Origin: JBJELF01 sp051879015
Lineage (GTDB): Bacteria; Bacillota; Clostridia; Lachnospirales; Lachnospiraceae
DNA length: 64,000 nt
Direction: 5' to 3'
NCBI GenBank assembly: GCA_051879015.1
Contig: JBJELF010000040.1
Location: forward strand, 1 to 64,000
The position numbers were made by a program, and so were the translations under genes. The notes below the pieces were generated by a model that was not told the origin of the DNA, searched no databases, and saw only the letters and a program-made list of their open reading frames with translations. Below, in pieces: positions 43,240 through 52,395 of this stretch (position 1 is its first letter; each line of letters opens with the position of its first letter).

Positions 43240-45090
43240 ATGGGAAAGATTATTGGTATTGATTTAGGAACAACAAATTCATGTGTAGCTGTAATGGAAG
43301 GTGGAAAGCCAGTTGTTATCGCAAACACGGAAGGCGTTCGTACAACTCCATCTGTTGTAGCATTTACAAAAACAGGTGAGAGATTGGTTGGTGAGCCAGC
43401 AAAGCGTCAGGCTGTCACAAACTCCGAGAAGACAATTTCCTCCATCAAGAGAAAGATGGGTTCTGATTATAAGGTAACAATTGACGGCAAGAAGTATTCT
43501 CCACAAGAGATTTCCGCTATGATTCTTCAGAAATTGAAAGCAGATGCTGAGAGCTACTTGGGCGAGAAGGTAACAGAGGCTGTTATCACTGTTCCTGCTT
43601 ATTTCAATGATGCACAGAGACAGGCAACGAAGGATGCTGGTAAGATTGCTGGTTTGGATGTAAAGAGAATTATCAACGAGCCTACCGCAGCAGCTTTAGC
43701 TTATGGTTTGGACAATGAACATGAGCAGAGAGTCATGGTTTATGACTTAGGTGGTGGTACCTTTGATGTGTCCATTATTGAAATTGGTGATGGTGTTATT
43801 GAAGTGTTGGCTACTGCTGGTGATAATGTACTTGGTGGAGATGACTTTGATAATAAGATTACACAGTGGATGTTGTCTGAGTTCAAAAAGGCTGAAGGCG
43901 TAGACCTTTCCTTTGATAAGATGGCTATGCAGAGATTAAAGGAAGCAGCTGAGAAGGCAAAGAAGGAATTGTCTTCTGCTACTACCACAAACATTAACTT
44001 GCCATTTATTACCGCTACTGCTGATGGTCCAAAGCATTTGGATATGAACTTGACCAGAGCAAAGTTCAATGAGTTGACTCATGATTTGATTGAGCGTACT
44101 GCTGGTCCAGTACAAAGAGCATTGCAGGATGCTGGTATGAGCGCATCTGAGTTGGATAAAGTATTGTTAGTTGGTGGTTCCACACGTATGTTGTCCGCAC
44201 AGGAGAAGGTAAAGGCGTTGACTGGCAAGGAGCCATCTAAGAGTCTGAATCCAGATGAGTGTGTTGCCATTGGTGCATGTATCCAGGGTGGTAAGCTGGC
44301 TGGAGATGCGGGTGCTGGAGATATCCTTTTGTTGGATGTTACCCCACTTTCTTTGTCCATTGAGACTATGGGTGGTATCGCTACCAGATTGATTGAGAGA
44401 AATACGACGATTCCTACCAAGAAGAGCCAGATTTTCTCTACCGCAGCTGATAACCAGACCGCTGTTGATATCCATGTAGTACAGGGTGAGAGACAGTTCG
44501 CAAGAGATAATAAGACATTAGGTAATTTCCGTCTGGATGGTATTTTGCCAGCAAGACGTGGTGTTCCACAGATTGAAGTTACATTTGATATTGATGCAAA
44601 TGGTATTGTAAACGTATCCGCTAAGGATTTGGGTACTGGCAAGGAGCAGCATATTACGATTACAGCTGGTTCCAATATGTCCGAGAGCGATATTGAGAAG
44701 GCAGTCAAGGAAGCTGCTGAGTACGAAGCTCAGGATAAGGCTCGTAAGGAAGCAACGGATGCCAGAAATGATGCGGATAACATGGTATTCCAGATTGAGA
44801 AGGCTTTGGAAGAAGTTGGAGACAAGATTTCTGCTAATGAGAAAGCTACTGTAGAAAGCAAATTGGCTGATTTGAAGGAAGCTTTGGCAAAGGTTAACCC
44901 AGAGAATGTAAGCGCATCTGATGTAGAAGAGCTGAAGTCTAAGCAGGAAGAATTAATGAAGAGTGCGCAGAGCTTATTCCAGAAGGTATATGAGCAGGCG
45001 CAGGGCGCAGCTGGAAATGCAGGTGCAGGCTCAAATACAGGCAACGCTTATGACGGAGATGTAGTAGATGGTGATTACACTGAGGTTTAA
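43240..45090 (+). CDS. dnaK: Chaperone DnaK (Hsp70)
   Basis: The 616-residue protein starts at 43240, nine bases after AAGGAGG; an in-frame ATG at 43210 would add ten unrelated residues. Diagnostic stretches are GIDLGTTNSCVAVMEGG, VYDLGGGTFDVSI, VLLVGGSTRM and NPDECVAIGACIQGG. The substrate-binding domain has DVTPLSLSIETMGG. The C-terminal lid ends in a Gly/Ala-rich tail and DGDVVDGDYTEV. It is the third gene of the heat-shock operon. Confidence 0.97.
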   Translation: MGKIIGIDLGTTNSCVAVMEGGKPVVIANTEGVRTTPSVVAFTKTGERLVGEPAKRQAVTNSEKTISSIKRKMGSDYKVTIDGKKYSPQEISAMILQKLKADAESYLGEKVTEAVITVPAYFNDAQRQATKDAGKIAGLDVKRIINEPTAAALAYGLDNEHEQRVMVYDLGGGTFDVSIIEIGDGVIEVLATAGDNVLGGDDFDNKITQWMLSEFKKAEGVDLSFDKMAMQRLKEAAEKAKKELSSATTTNINLPFITATADGPKHLDMNLTRAKFNELTHDLIERTAGPVQRALQDAGMSASELDKVLLVGGSTRMLSAQEKVKALTGKEPSKSLNPDECVAIGACIQGGKLAGDAGAGDILLLDVTPLSLSIETMGGIATRLIERNTTIPTKKSQIFSTAADNQTAVDIHVVQGERQFARDNKTLGNFRLDGILPARRGVPQIEVTFDIDANGIVNVSAKDLGTGKEQHITITAGSNMSESDIEKAVKEAAEYEAQDKARKEATDARNDADNMVFQIEKALEEVGDKISANEKATVESKLADLKEALAKVNPENVSASDVEELKSKQEELMKSAQSLFQKVYEQAQGAAGNAGAGSNTGNAYDGDVVDGDYTEV

Positions 45091-45115
45091 TATGCCTGAG
45101 TGACCATGTAGCAGA

Positions 45116-45151
45116 GGGTCAGGATGTTTTTTGACTCTAGCTTATGGTAAT
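45116..45151. repeat. Possible degenerate dispersed repeat after dnaK, copy 7
   Basis: GGGTCAGGATGTTTTTTGAC with CTCTAGCTTATGGTAAT loosely follows the repeat family's order. The match is weak. Confidence 0.35.
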
Positions 45152-45181
45152 GGTTTAGTTGACTGAGTCATTACAAAACTA

Positions 45182-45246
45182 ATATGCCTGTGAAACAGGC
45201 ATTCGCATATATGAATAGGACAGGGGGCGACGACATGAGTCGCCCC
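45182..45246 (+). terminator. Two hairpins between dnaK and dnaJ
   Basis: The first is ATGCCTGT/ACAGGCAT. The second, 45224-45246, is GGGGCGAC/GTCGCCCC around a seven-base loop. Neither is followed by a T-run, so they may be partial terminators or stabilise the processed dnaK mRNA rather than end it. Confidence 0.55.
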
Positions 45247-45274
45247 ATATGTCGGTATAGAGGAAGGTAGAAGG

Positions 45275-46414
45275 ATGGCGGATAAAAGAGATTATTACGA
45301 GGTATTAGGTGTTGCCAAGGATGCAGATGCGGCAACGATTAAAAGTGCATATAGAAAACTGGCGAGAAAGTATCATCCCGATGCCAATCCAGGAGATCAG
45401 GCGGCAGCAGATAAATTCAAAGAGGCTACTGAGGCCTATGAAGTATTGAGTGATTCTGAAAAAAGACAGCAATATGATCAGTTTGGTCATGCTGCCTTCG
45501 ATCAGACCGCAGGCGGTGGCTACGGCGGCGGTGGATTCAGTGATATGGGAGATATGGATGATATTCTCAACAGTATGTTTGGCGGTATGTTTGGTGGAGG
45601 CGGCAGCAGCCGTAGAGCCAGCAACTCTCCGATGAAGGGTGCCAATGTAACTGCTAGTGTAAATATTACCTTTGAGGAAGCTGTTTTTGGCTGCGAGAAG
45701 GAGATTACATTAAATTTGAAAGATCCATGTCCAAGTTGTAATGGTACTGGAGCAAAGCCAGGTACCAGTCCAACTACTTGTACCAAGTGTAATGGACGAG
45801 GTCAAGTAACCTTTACACAGCAGTCCATCTTTGGAAATGTCAGAAGTGTGCAGACCTGTCCAGAATGTAATGGTACAGGTAAAGTAATTAAAGAGAAATG
45901 TAACAATTGTTATGGAAGTGGTTTTGTATCTTCCAGAAAAACGATCAAAGTTACTATTCCAGCTGGTATTGATAATGAGCAGAGCATTCGTATTCGTGAG
46001 AAAGGTGAGCCAGGTATTAATGGCGGACCAAGAGGTGATTTGTTAGTTCAGGTTATTGTTGGTCGTCATCCAATTTTCCAACGTCAAGATTTCAATATCT
46101 ATTCGACCGTGTCCATTCCATTTACAACGGCGGCTTTGGGTGGTATCATCAAGCTGCAGACCGTCGATGGTGAGGAAGATTATGAGGTAAAACCTGGTAC
46201 TCAGACAGATACGAAAGTACGTCTTCGCAATAAAGGTGTGCCAAGCCTGAGAAATAAATCTATCCGTGGCGATCATTTTGTTACTTTGGTTGTAAAGGTA
46301 CCTACTTCTTTAAATGCAGAACAAAAAGAGGCTTTGAGACGTTTTGAGGAGACGATGAATGGTGAGAAGCCAGACAAAGACAATAAAGATAAAAAGAAAA
46401 AGTGGTTTTCTTAA
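45275..46414 (+). CDS. dnaJ: Chaperone DnaJ (Hsp40)
   Basis: DnaJ delivers substrates to DnaK and stimulates its ATPase. The 379-residue protein has an N-terminal J domain with the HPD triad at residues 34-36, a Gly/Phe-rich linker with GGGYGGGGFSDMG, four CxxCxGxG zinc repeats (CPSCNGTG, CTKCNGRG, CPECNGTG, CNNCYGSG) and a C-terminal substrate domain. The first repeat is extended at KPGTSPTTC. An AGGAAGG site lies seven bases before the ATG. Confidence 0.96.
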   Translation: MADKRDYYEVLGVAKDADAATIKSAYRKLARKYHPDANPGDQAAADKFKEATEAYEVLSDSEKRQQYDQFGHAAFDQTAGGGYGGGGFSDMGDMDDILNSMFGGMFGGGGSSRRASNSPMKGANVTASVNITFEEAVFGCEKEITLNLKDPCPSCNGTGAKPGTSPTTCTKCNGRGQVTFTQQSIFGNVRSVQTCPECNGTGKVIKEKCNNCYGSGFVSSRKTIKVTIPAGIDNEQSIRIREKGEPGINGGPRGDLLVQVIVGRHPIFQRQDFNIYSTVSIPFTTAALGGIIKLQTVDGEEDYEVKPGTQTDTKVRLRNKGVPSLRNKSIRGDHFVTLVVKVPTSLNAEQKEALRRFEETMNGEKPDKDNKDKKKKWFS

Positions 46415-46447
46415 TTGAATTGTACGTAAAGTGTGCAGCAATCCGTA

Positions 46448-46487
46448 GGTATCAGGGGGCAAGGTATTTTTTGTCCCCGACATCATA
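46448..46487. repeat. Dispersed palindromic repeat, copy 8
   Basis: GGTATCAGGGGGCAAGGTAT and TTTTTGTCCCCGACATCATA form the standard arms. The preceding GCAGCAATCCGTA is the end of a GCGAAGCAATCC module. It sits directly before the CobO-like gene and may include its leader. Confidence 0.65.
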
Positions 46488-46500
46488 ACATGGAATAAAT

Positions 46501-47025
46501 ATGAAATATTGTATACAAGTATATACTGGTCAAGGGAAAGGAAAAACCAGTGCAGCGATAGGATCCGCTATTCGTATGGCGGGGAGTGGGGCTCATGTTG
46601 TTATGGCCCGTTTTCTGAAAACTGAGAATTCTTCGGAGTTAGCTTTATTATACGAGATAGAGAATATTACCGTTTGTCCAATAACAAAAAATTTTGGATT
46701 TACGTTTCGTATGACTTCAGAGCAGAAGGCAGAAGCGAAACAGTATTACACTCAGCTGTTTATGCAGGCCGTGGAGGTTGCAAAAGAACAATCGGCACAG
46801 ATGTTAATTTTAGATGAGTTTAATTGTGTTTATGCTTCTAATTTGATAGACAGAGAGAAGAGCTTAGCAGTTTTAAGGAAACATAAGGGAAGTATGGAAA
46901 TGATCCTGACAGGCAGAAATGCAGCGGATGAACTAATGGAACTGGCAGATTATGTTACTGTATTTCAAAAGCAGAAACATCCTTATGATACTGGACTGAT
47001 GGCGAGAAAAGGAATCGAATATTAA
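46501..47025 (+). CDS. CobO/BtuR-like P-loop ATPase (corrinoid adenosyltransferase family)
   Basis: The 174-residue protein has the family P-loop GQGKGKTSAAIG at residues 10-21 and the LILDEFNCVYASNLID block typical of CobO/BtuR cob(I)alamin adenosyltransferases, which transfer the adenosyl group of ATP to cobalamin. The conserved LTGRNAADELMELADYVTVFQKQKHPYDTGLMARKGIEY C-terminus is present in pieces. There are no cobalamin genes nearby, so the corrinoid role is family-based. The Shine-Dalgarno is weak; the start follows a dispersed repeat. Confidence 0.82.
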   Translation: MKYCIQVYTGQGKGKTSAAIGSAIRMAGSGAHVVMARFLKTENSSELALLYEIENITVCPITKNFGFTFRMTSEQKAEAKQYYTQLFMQAVEVAKEQSAQMLILDEFNCVYASNLIDREKSLAVLRKHKGSMEMILTGRNAADELMELADYVTVFQKQKHPYDTGLMARKGIEY

Positions 47026-47050
47026 TATTGTAAAAAAATAGACAAAGTGA

Positions 47051-47080
47051 TTGACAAGCCTTTGATAGTCGTCGTATAAT
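47051..47080 (+). promoter_or_regulatory. Promoter upstream of the AI-2E family gene
   Basis: TTGACA (47051-47056) and TATAAT (47075-47080), with an 18-base spacer, form a strong promoter. Transcription would start almost at the first base of the composite repeat at 47084. Confidence 0.78.
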
Positions 47081-47083
47081 TTT

Positions 47084-47290
47084 ATGATACCAGGTTCAAA
47101 AGGTCATATAATTTCATGCAAGCATGAAATTGTATGACTTTGGGACCCGCTAAAACATGAGAAAGTAGCCAAAATAGGGCGATTTCTCATGTTTTCGGAT
47201 TGCGTGAGCACGAAGTGCGAAGCAATCCATAAGTATCAAAGGGGCAAAATACTTTTTGAGCCTTTATTGAATTTCACACTCATATCATGA
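47084..47290. repeat. Composite dispersed repeat, four hairpin modules, copy 9
   Basis: Four modules are joined. ATGATACCAGGTTCAAAAGG carries a CATATAATTTCATGC/GCATGAAATTGTATG hairpin (47104-47138). AAAACATGAGAAA pairs with TTTCTCATGTTTT (47152-47195). GGATTGCGTGAGCACGAAGT leads to GCGAAGCAATCC (47196-47227). Last comes a TATCAAAGGGGC repeat with TTTTTGAGCC and an imperfect CATATCATG end. The whole 200-base leader lies between the promoter and the permease gene. Confidence 0.68.
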
Positions 47291-47310
47291 AATAGGAAGG
47301 GATAAATGGA

Positions 47311-48540
47311 ATGATGAACAAGGAAGAGTGGAAAAAGGCTTTCTACAATGGCTTATCGGGCTTTATAGCTTTGGCTATGACAGTCATCTTATATTTTGTA
47401 GTTCTTCGATTTTCGGAGTTAAAATCGTTTTTGGGATGGATTATTGGTATCTTGATGCCATTTATCTATGGAGGTGTGCTGGCGTATCTGTTAAAGACGC
47501 CATGTAACTTTTTTGATAATTTTTTTGAAAAAAAGTTGCCTTCTAAGCAGAAGAAGTATGCTCGTATGCTGTCGGTTGTCGTTGTGTTGCTTCTGACAGT
47601 GGCAATTTTATATCTATTATTGTGGATGGTTATTCCCGAGGTGGGAGCAAGTATTGCTGGATTGATTGCTGCGATGCCTAAGCAAATTGAGCGTTTGACC
47701 GATTGGTTGATTGTGGCGGCACAGGACAATGAGATGGTCAGAAATTATTTAAATGCAGAAAATCTCACAGCTCTTGAGGATAAGTTTATTCAGTGGATCC
47801 AGACAGATTTATTGACTACTTTGGCTAATATGATGGGAGGCGTTGCAGCGACCGTAAGCTCCATTGTTGGTACAGTCAGTGATATTGTTATCGGTATTGT
47901 TGTGTGTGTTTATCTTTTGTTAAGCCGAAAAACTTTTGCTCGTCAGGGAAAAGCAATACTCTATGCAATTTTTGATTCGAATAAGGCAGATGCTGTGGTA
48001 AATGAGTTTAAATTTATTGATCGTACTTTTGTGGGATTTTTTGGCGGTAAGATATTGGATAGTGCTATCATTGGTGCCATTTGTTATATTTTTTGTTTGA
48101 TTATGACTTTAACTATGGATTTCAAGAATGCGATGCTTATCAGTGTAATTATCGGTGTCACCAATATTATACCATATTTTGGACCATTTATCGGGGCAAT
48201 TCCAGCGGCATTATTAATTTTGATTTCCAGTCCGGTCAATTGTGTGATTTTCTTAGTATTTATTATTATTTTACAGCAGTTTGATGGAAACATCTTAGGG
48301 CCAAAGCTTCTTGCTAATAGTGTGGGCTTGTCAGGATTTTGGGTATTGTTTTCCATCACACTCTTTGGAGGACTTTTTGGATTTGTAGGTATTCTTATTG
48401 GAGTGCCAGTGTTTGCAGTTATCTATGATAATTTTAAATCTCTCATTTATGCAGGATTAAAGAAAAATGGAAGAATGGATGTGCTGCAGGGCACTCAACC
48501 TGTGGTGGAAGAGAGTAAGAAAAAGCCAACAGAAAATTGA
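47311..48540 (+). CDS. AI-2E family membrane permease
   Basis: The 409-residue protein has about eight predicted helices and belongs to the AI-2E transporter family (PerM/YdiK/YtvI type). The signature GVTNIIPYFGPFIGAIPAALL is present, followed by LQQFDGNILGPKLLANSVGLSGFWVLFSITLFGG in pieces. The name is historical; members include exporters of autoinducer-2, sodium-proton antiporters and sporulation-related permeases, and the substrate here is unknown. An AAGGGA site lies about 14 bases upstream of the ATG pair. The hairpin after the gene ends the transcript. Confidence 0.86.
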   Translation: MMNKEEWKKAFYNGLSGFIALAMTVILYFVVLRFSELKSFLGWIIGILMPFIYGGVLAYLLKTPCNFFDNFFEKKLPSKQKKYARMLSVVVVLLLTVAILYLLLWMVIPEVGASIAGLIAAMPKQIERLTDWLIVAAQDNEMVRNYLNAENLTALEDKFIQWIQTDLLTTLANMMGGVAATVSSIVGTVSDIVIGIVVCVYLLLSRKTFARQGKAILYAIFDSNKADAVVNEFKFIDRTFVGFFGGKILDSAIIGAICYIFCLIMTLTMDFKNAMLISVIIGVTNIIPYFGPFIGAIPAALLILISSPVNCVIFLVFIIILQQFDGNILGPKLLANSVGLSGFWVLFSITLFGGLFGFVGILIGVPVFAVIYDNFKSLIYAGLKKNGRMDVLQGTQPVVEESKKKPTEN

Positions 48541-48555
48541 GTAAGCAGAGCGATA

Positions 48556-48602
48556 ACACGGTGAGCAGTCGGAGAAATAAATTCCTGACTGCCCGCCGTG
48601 TC
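48556..48602 (+). terminator. Terminator after the AI-2E family gene
   Basis: ACACGG and GCAGTC arms pair with GACTGC and CCGTGT around a 15-base loop. TCTTTCG follows, so the T-run is short. Confidence 0.7.
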
Positions 48603-48658
48603 TTTCGTATAATTAAGTCCTATCATGCATATGATAGGGTAAAACGCCATGGGGTGAA

Positions 48659-49906
48659 ATGATGAAATCCCATTCTTTTGTTCGTTACATAGTGGTCTAT
48701 TTGACCTTCTTTTTCTTTCTGTCTGCTTCTCTTTCTAGTGCGGTTGCGGCCGATCCTTTGTGTATTCCCTCTAATATGTTAAAGCAGGAAAACGAGGTTA
48801 TTTTGACGGAAGGCAAGATTGACTTGGGTTTGACTGCACCCTCTGCCATTTTGATGGAGGCTTCTACTGGCACAGTTATTTATGAGAAAAATGCGGATAC
48901 CATCTTAAGTCCAGCCAGCATTACTAAGATTATGACCTTGATTTTGATTTTTGATGCTATTTCTGATGGGAAAATTAATTTGACGGATGAGGTGACTACC
49001 AGTGCCTATGCCAAATCCATGGGAGGTTCACAGGTATTTTTGGAGGAAGGAGAAAAGCAGACAGTTGAGACATTGATAAAATGTATTGTGGTGGCATCAG
49101 GAAATGATGCCTGCGTAGCTATGGCAGAGTATATTGCTGGAAGCGAGAGTGAGTTTGTACGTCAAATGAATGAACGAGCAGTGGGTTTGGAAATGAAGAA
49201 CACTCATTTTGAAGATTGCAGTGGGTTGAGTGATTCGGACAGCCACCATACATCAGCGAGAGATGTGGCATTGATGTCAAGAGAACTGTTAACAAAATAT
49301 CCTCAGATTACTACTTATTCCACTATATGGATGGAGAATATCACTCATGTGACTGCTCAGGGCAGCAAAGAATTTGGATTGTCCAGCACCAACAAGATGT
49401 TAAAGATGAATACCAGTTTTACAACAACGGGATTAAAGACAGGTTCTACTTCGAAGGCGAAGTATTGCTTTGCTGGCACGGCGCAAAAGGATGGTGTGGA
49501 GTTGATTGCTGTGGTGATGGCATGTCCAAACTATAAGGATCGATTTTCGGAAGCTGTGACCATGCTTAATTATGGATATGCGAATTGTAAGCTGTATCGG
49601 GATACAGAACTGCCGATATTGCCGGAGGCCATTGTCAAAAATGGTGTGGAGGCAAGTGTGGGTTTGACTTATTCGGGGGAATTTTCTTATTTGAGCACTA
49701 CAGGAGAAAATTTTGCGGAGATAGAAAAAAATCTGATTGTTAATGAATTGGAAGCACCGGTTCAGGAGGGACAGGAGGCGGGATATCTTGAATATAGCTT
49801 GAATGGAAAGGTGATTGGTCAGGTGCCGATTATTACCTTGAAAGCCGTAGAGGAAGCTGGATATCGAGACTATTTATGGAAAATGTTAAAACAGTGGTTG
49901 CTGTAA
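48659..49906 (+). CDS. D-alanyl-D-alanine carboxypeptidase (PBP5/DacF type), paralogue 1
   Basis: The enzyme trims the terminal D-alanine from peptidoglycan stem peptides. The 415-residue protein has a signal peptide (cleavage probably after AVAA, near residue 30) and the three active-site motifs SITK (within SPASITKIM), SGN (VASGNDA) and KTG (LKTGSTSKAKYCF). The C-terminal beta domain ends with a hydrophobic, amphipathic tail that would hold it on the membrane. It may be expressed alone. A second paralogue is at 58.1 kb. Confidence 0.92.
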   Translation: MMKSHSFVRYIVVYLTFFFFLSASLSSAVAADPLCIPSNMLKQENEVILTEGKIDLGLTAPSAILMEASTGTVIYEKNADTILSPASITKIMTLILIFDAISDGKINLTDEVTTSAYAKSMGGSQVFLEEGEKQTVETLIKCIVVASGNDACVAMAEYIAGSESEFVRQMNERAVGLEMKNTHFEDCSGLSDSDSHHTSARDVALMSRELLTKYPQITTYSTIWMENITHVTAQGSKEFGLSSTNKMLKMNTSFTTTGLKTGSTSKAKYCFAGTAQKDGVELIAVVMACPNYKDRFSEAVTMLNYGYANCKLYRDTELPILPEAIVKNGVEASVGLTYSGEFSYLSTTGENFAEIEKNLIVNELEAPVQEGQEAGYLEYSLNGKVIGQVPIITLKAVEEAGYRDYLWKMLKQWLL

Positions 49907-50022
49907 CTGTAAAAGACACTAGGAGAAACGCAGTAAACGATTGCTTCTTGGTTGAAAATATGTTAAAATTTGACTAGTGATCCTAGAAAGGAATCTTATA
50001 AATCACATTAAGGAGAATTATT

Positions 50023-51744
50023 ATGAGAAAAATCAAAAGAGTTGCGGCATTGACTATGGCGAGCAGCATGATTCTTGGATTAGCAGCTTGTTCGCTCAAT
50101 GGTGATAATGGCAAGAGTACTAGCGCAGAACAAAACGATGGTCAGGATGACACTCAAGCGCAGGGCAGTGACAGCACCGATAATCAGGATGATGACACAG
50201 TTGGTATTAATAGCTGGAAAGCATTTGCGGAGAATGTTACTTTGACCATCCCTGTATATGACAGAGGAGTAAAGGATGTACCTGCTGTCGATAATAATTA
50301 TTGGACAAATTGGATTCAAGAGAACTTTGGCGATAAGTATAATATTACGGTTAAGTTTGAATCAATTCCTATTCAGGATGTTATGACAAAGTATACACAG
50401 CTGGCAAACTCTAATTGTTTGCCAACTATCTTGATGGACTATGATTATTCAAATCTTTGTCAGTGGGCTGCAGAGGGATATTTAGCTGCTTATGATATCA
50501 AAGAATTTCAGACCATTGCTCCCGTCTACTATGAACAGATGGCTGATAATGACCTCATTAAATACACGGATATAAATGAGGATACCTATTTTGCATTGGC
50601 AAACAGACCATATGCTCAGGAAAATTATACATATTTGACATTTGTACGTATGGACTGGCTGAAGAAAGTTGGATATGACCATATTCCAAATGGTCGTAAA
50701 GAGTATCTTGATGCAATGAAGAAGATTATGGACAAAGGAATTTGTGAGCATCCAGGTGGAGGTCAGCAGCTTTCCGACAGTGGTCTGGATCAGAATTATG
50801 CCTACCGCTCATTGGATATCAGTGAGAAAGAATGGGCAGTTTATGGTGATTATGTTGTATCTCCGCTTAGCTGGGATGTACAGTACAATTTGCTGAAGAT
50901 GGCAAATGAAGATTATAATGCAGGTATCACGGATCCAGAATATTTTCTTATTGATGCTGAGACTGCAAAGGAAAACTTTATCAATGGAAAGTCCTACTCT
51001 TATAGTGGATATCTTTCCACAGATATGGATTTTCTGACCGCTTTTTATGAGCAGAATCCAGATGCTGAGTTGGCGTTGAACTATGTGCCTTATGAGGACT
51101 CTTTCGATGATAAGAAATATGGTATGACTCGTGCATATCGTTCCGAAAACCCATTTGGCATGATCATTGCCTTTTCTTCCCAGGCTTCTGAAGAGGAGAT
51201 TAGGGCAGCGATGATGTATATGGAATGGATGAGTCAGGAAGATGTATTATTTACGATGCAGTGGGGAATTGAAGGGGAGAACTTTCATTACAATGAGGAA
51301 GGTATTCCAGTCAGTGTAGATGATTACAGTGGCAATTATACACAGGGCTACGACAACAGCAAAGACTATTGGTGTGTGACCATTGAGTCTAGAAATTTTG
51401 GTACGATTGAGCAGATTATTGAGCAGAACTCTCCTAAAGGACTTCCTCAGGATTTCACGGAGGATATCATTGATTATTATTACACTAGAAAGGCATTGGC
51501 AGAAGATGGCTATGCAATCGCAGATTGCTTGTTTCATGTAAAAATTACATCAGTTGAAGAGTACAGCGATACCTTGGCAGAGTTGTATGCCGAGTATCGT
51601 AATGACTTGAATATGTGTGACCCAGATCAATTTGATACTCTATATAAAGAATTTAGCCAGAAATACTTAGATGCCGGTTTTCAGGAAATTATTGATGAAA
51701 GATTGGAAGCTTATAAGAATGGAAATACTTCCAGCATGAAATAA
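50023..51744 (+). CDS. Orphan solute-binding lipoprotein (LplA-like extracellular binding protein)
   Basis: The 573-residue protein has a lipoprotein signal with lipobox LAAC (C23) followed by a Ser/Asp/Gln-rich linker, then a binding-protein fold of the extracellular family 1 type with the FYEQNPDAELALNYVPY region and DVLFTMQWGIEGENFHYNEEGIP near the C-terminus. This last motif is shared with LplA-like oligosaccharide-binding proteins. No permease or ATPase gene lies beside it, so it either serves a transporter encoded elsewhere or acts as a sensor/adhesin. AAGGAGAATTATT precedes the ATG. Confidence 0.85.
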   Translation: MRKIKRVAALTMASSMILGLAACSLNGDNGKSTSAEQNDGQDDTQAQGSDSTDNQDDDTVGINSWKAFAENVTLTIPVYDRGVKDVPAVDNNYWTNWIQENFGDKYNITVKFESIPIQDVMTKYTQLANSNCLPTILMDYDYSNLCQWAAEGYLAAYDIKEFQTIAPVYYEQMADNDLIKYTDINEDTYFALANRPYAQENYTYLTFVRMDWLKKVGYDHIPNGRKEYLDAMKKIMDKGICEHPGGGQQLSDSGLDQNYAYRSLDISEKEWAVYGDYVVSPLSWDVQYNLLKMANEDYNAGITDPEYFLIDAETAKENFINGKSYSYSGYLSTDMDFLTAFYEQNPDAELALNYVPYEDSFDDKKYGMTRAYRSENPFGMIIAFSSQASEEEIRAAMMYMEWMSQEDVLFTMQWGIEGENFHYNEEGIPVSVDDYSGNYTQGYDNSKDYWCVTIESRNFGTIEQIIEQNSPKGLPQDFTEDIIDYYYTRKALAEDGYAIADCLFHVKITSVEEYSDTLAELYAEYRNDLNMCDPDQFDTLYKEFSQKYLDAGFQEIIDERLEAYKNGNTSSMK

Positions 51745-51750
51745 TAGAAG

Positions 51751-51805
51751 GGATACCAAAGTCAAAGGGTCATACATTTCATACCTGCATGAAATGTATG
51801 ACTTT
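51751..51805. repeat. Dispersed palindromic repeat, copy 10 (long-hairpin form)
   Basis: GGATACCAAAGTCAAAGGGT is followed by a CATACATTTCAT/ATGAAATGTATG hairpin (51771-51800) and ACTTT. It begins seven bases after the stop of the lipoprotein gene. Confidence 0.75.
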
Positions 51806-51851
51806 CTATAAATTTTTCTAAGTTTACGGAGAGGGAAGGAAGTACAAAAAG

Positions 51852-52292
51852 ATGAGTTGGATAAGTAATTGTATAAAAGAGCTGCGCAGACAGAAACTAT
51901 TTCAAAATCGTGATCATGAAGAATTGTTTCGAGATACCGTAGAATGTTACAAGATGCGTCCTTTTTTTAGTGCGGGATTATGCAAATGTATCTATTTGGC
52001 AAGCTGGGATATGGAACATTTTGCGATTTTCTTAGAGCCAATCAATCAAATGGTACTGCGTGGTGACACAAATCTGGATTACATGAAAGAATTGGGAGTG
52101 GTGTTGGCTGAGGAAAATGAGGGGCAGTCTCAGCGCGAGATGTATATCTATCAATTGTCCGAGGCATTTTTGGAGGAAATAGATTTTGTACTTCCCAAAG
52201 AAGTGGAAGAATCAGGGGAAGATTGGATTTTAATTTATCACAATGCAAAGAGGGCGGCACAAATCATTGATCGTTATTACAGAAATAAGTAG
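51852..52292 (+). CDS. Hypothetical protein, no family recognised
   Basis: The 146-residue product is soluble, acidic and largely helical, with no signal peptide. It opens with MSWISNCIKELRRQKLF and contains two cysteines in FFSAGLCKCIYLASWDMEH. GGAAGGAAG lies upstream of the ATG. It lies downstream of the orphan binding protein and the dispersed repeat, but whether they are co-transcribed is unclear. Codon use looks like that of its neighbours, so it is probably a native gene. Confidence 0.65.
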   Translation: MSWISNCIKELRRQKLFQNRDHEELFRDTVECYKMRPFFSAGLCKCIYLASWDMEHFAIFLEPINQMVLRGDTNLDYMKELGVVLAEENEGQSQREMYIYQLSEAFLEEIDFVLPKEVEESGEDWILIYHNAKRAAQIIDRYYRNK

Positions 52293-52308
52293 TCCTAGAG
52301 AAATCATA

Positions 52309-52348
52309 GGATGTTGGGGCCAAAAAATATTTTGACCCCTTGATACCT
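52309..52348. repeat. Dispersed palindromic repeat, copy 11
   Basis: GGATGTTGGGGCCAAAAAAT continues into ATTTTGACCCCTTGATACCT. Both end types are present. It lies between two convergent genes, where its stem may terminate transcription. Confidence 0.72.
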
Positions 52349-52395
52349 ACAGATTGCCGCGTAAAGCTCCATTCGACGCAGTCGATTGGAGTGGT

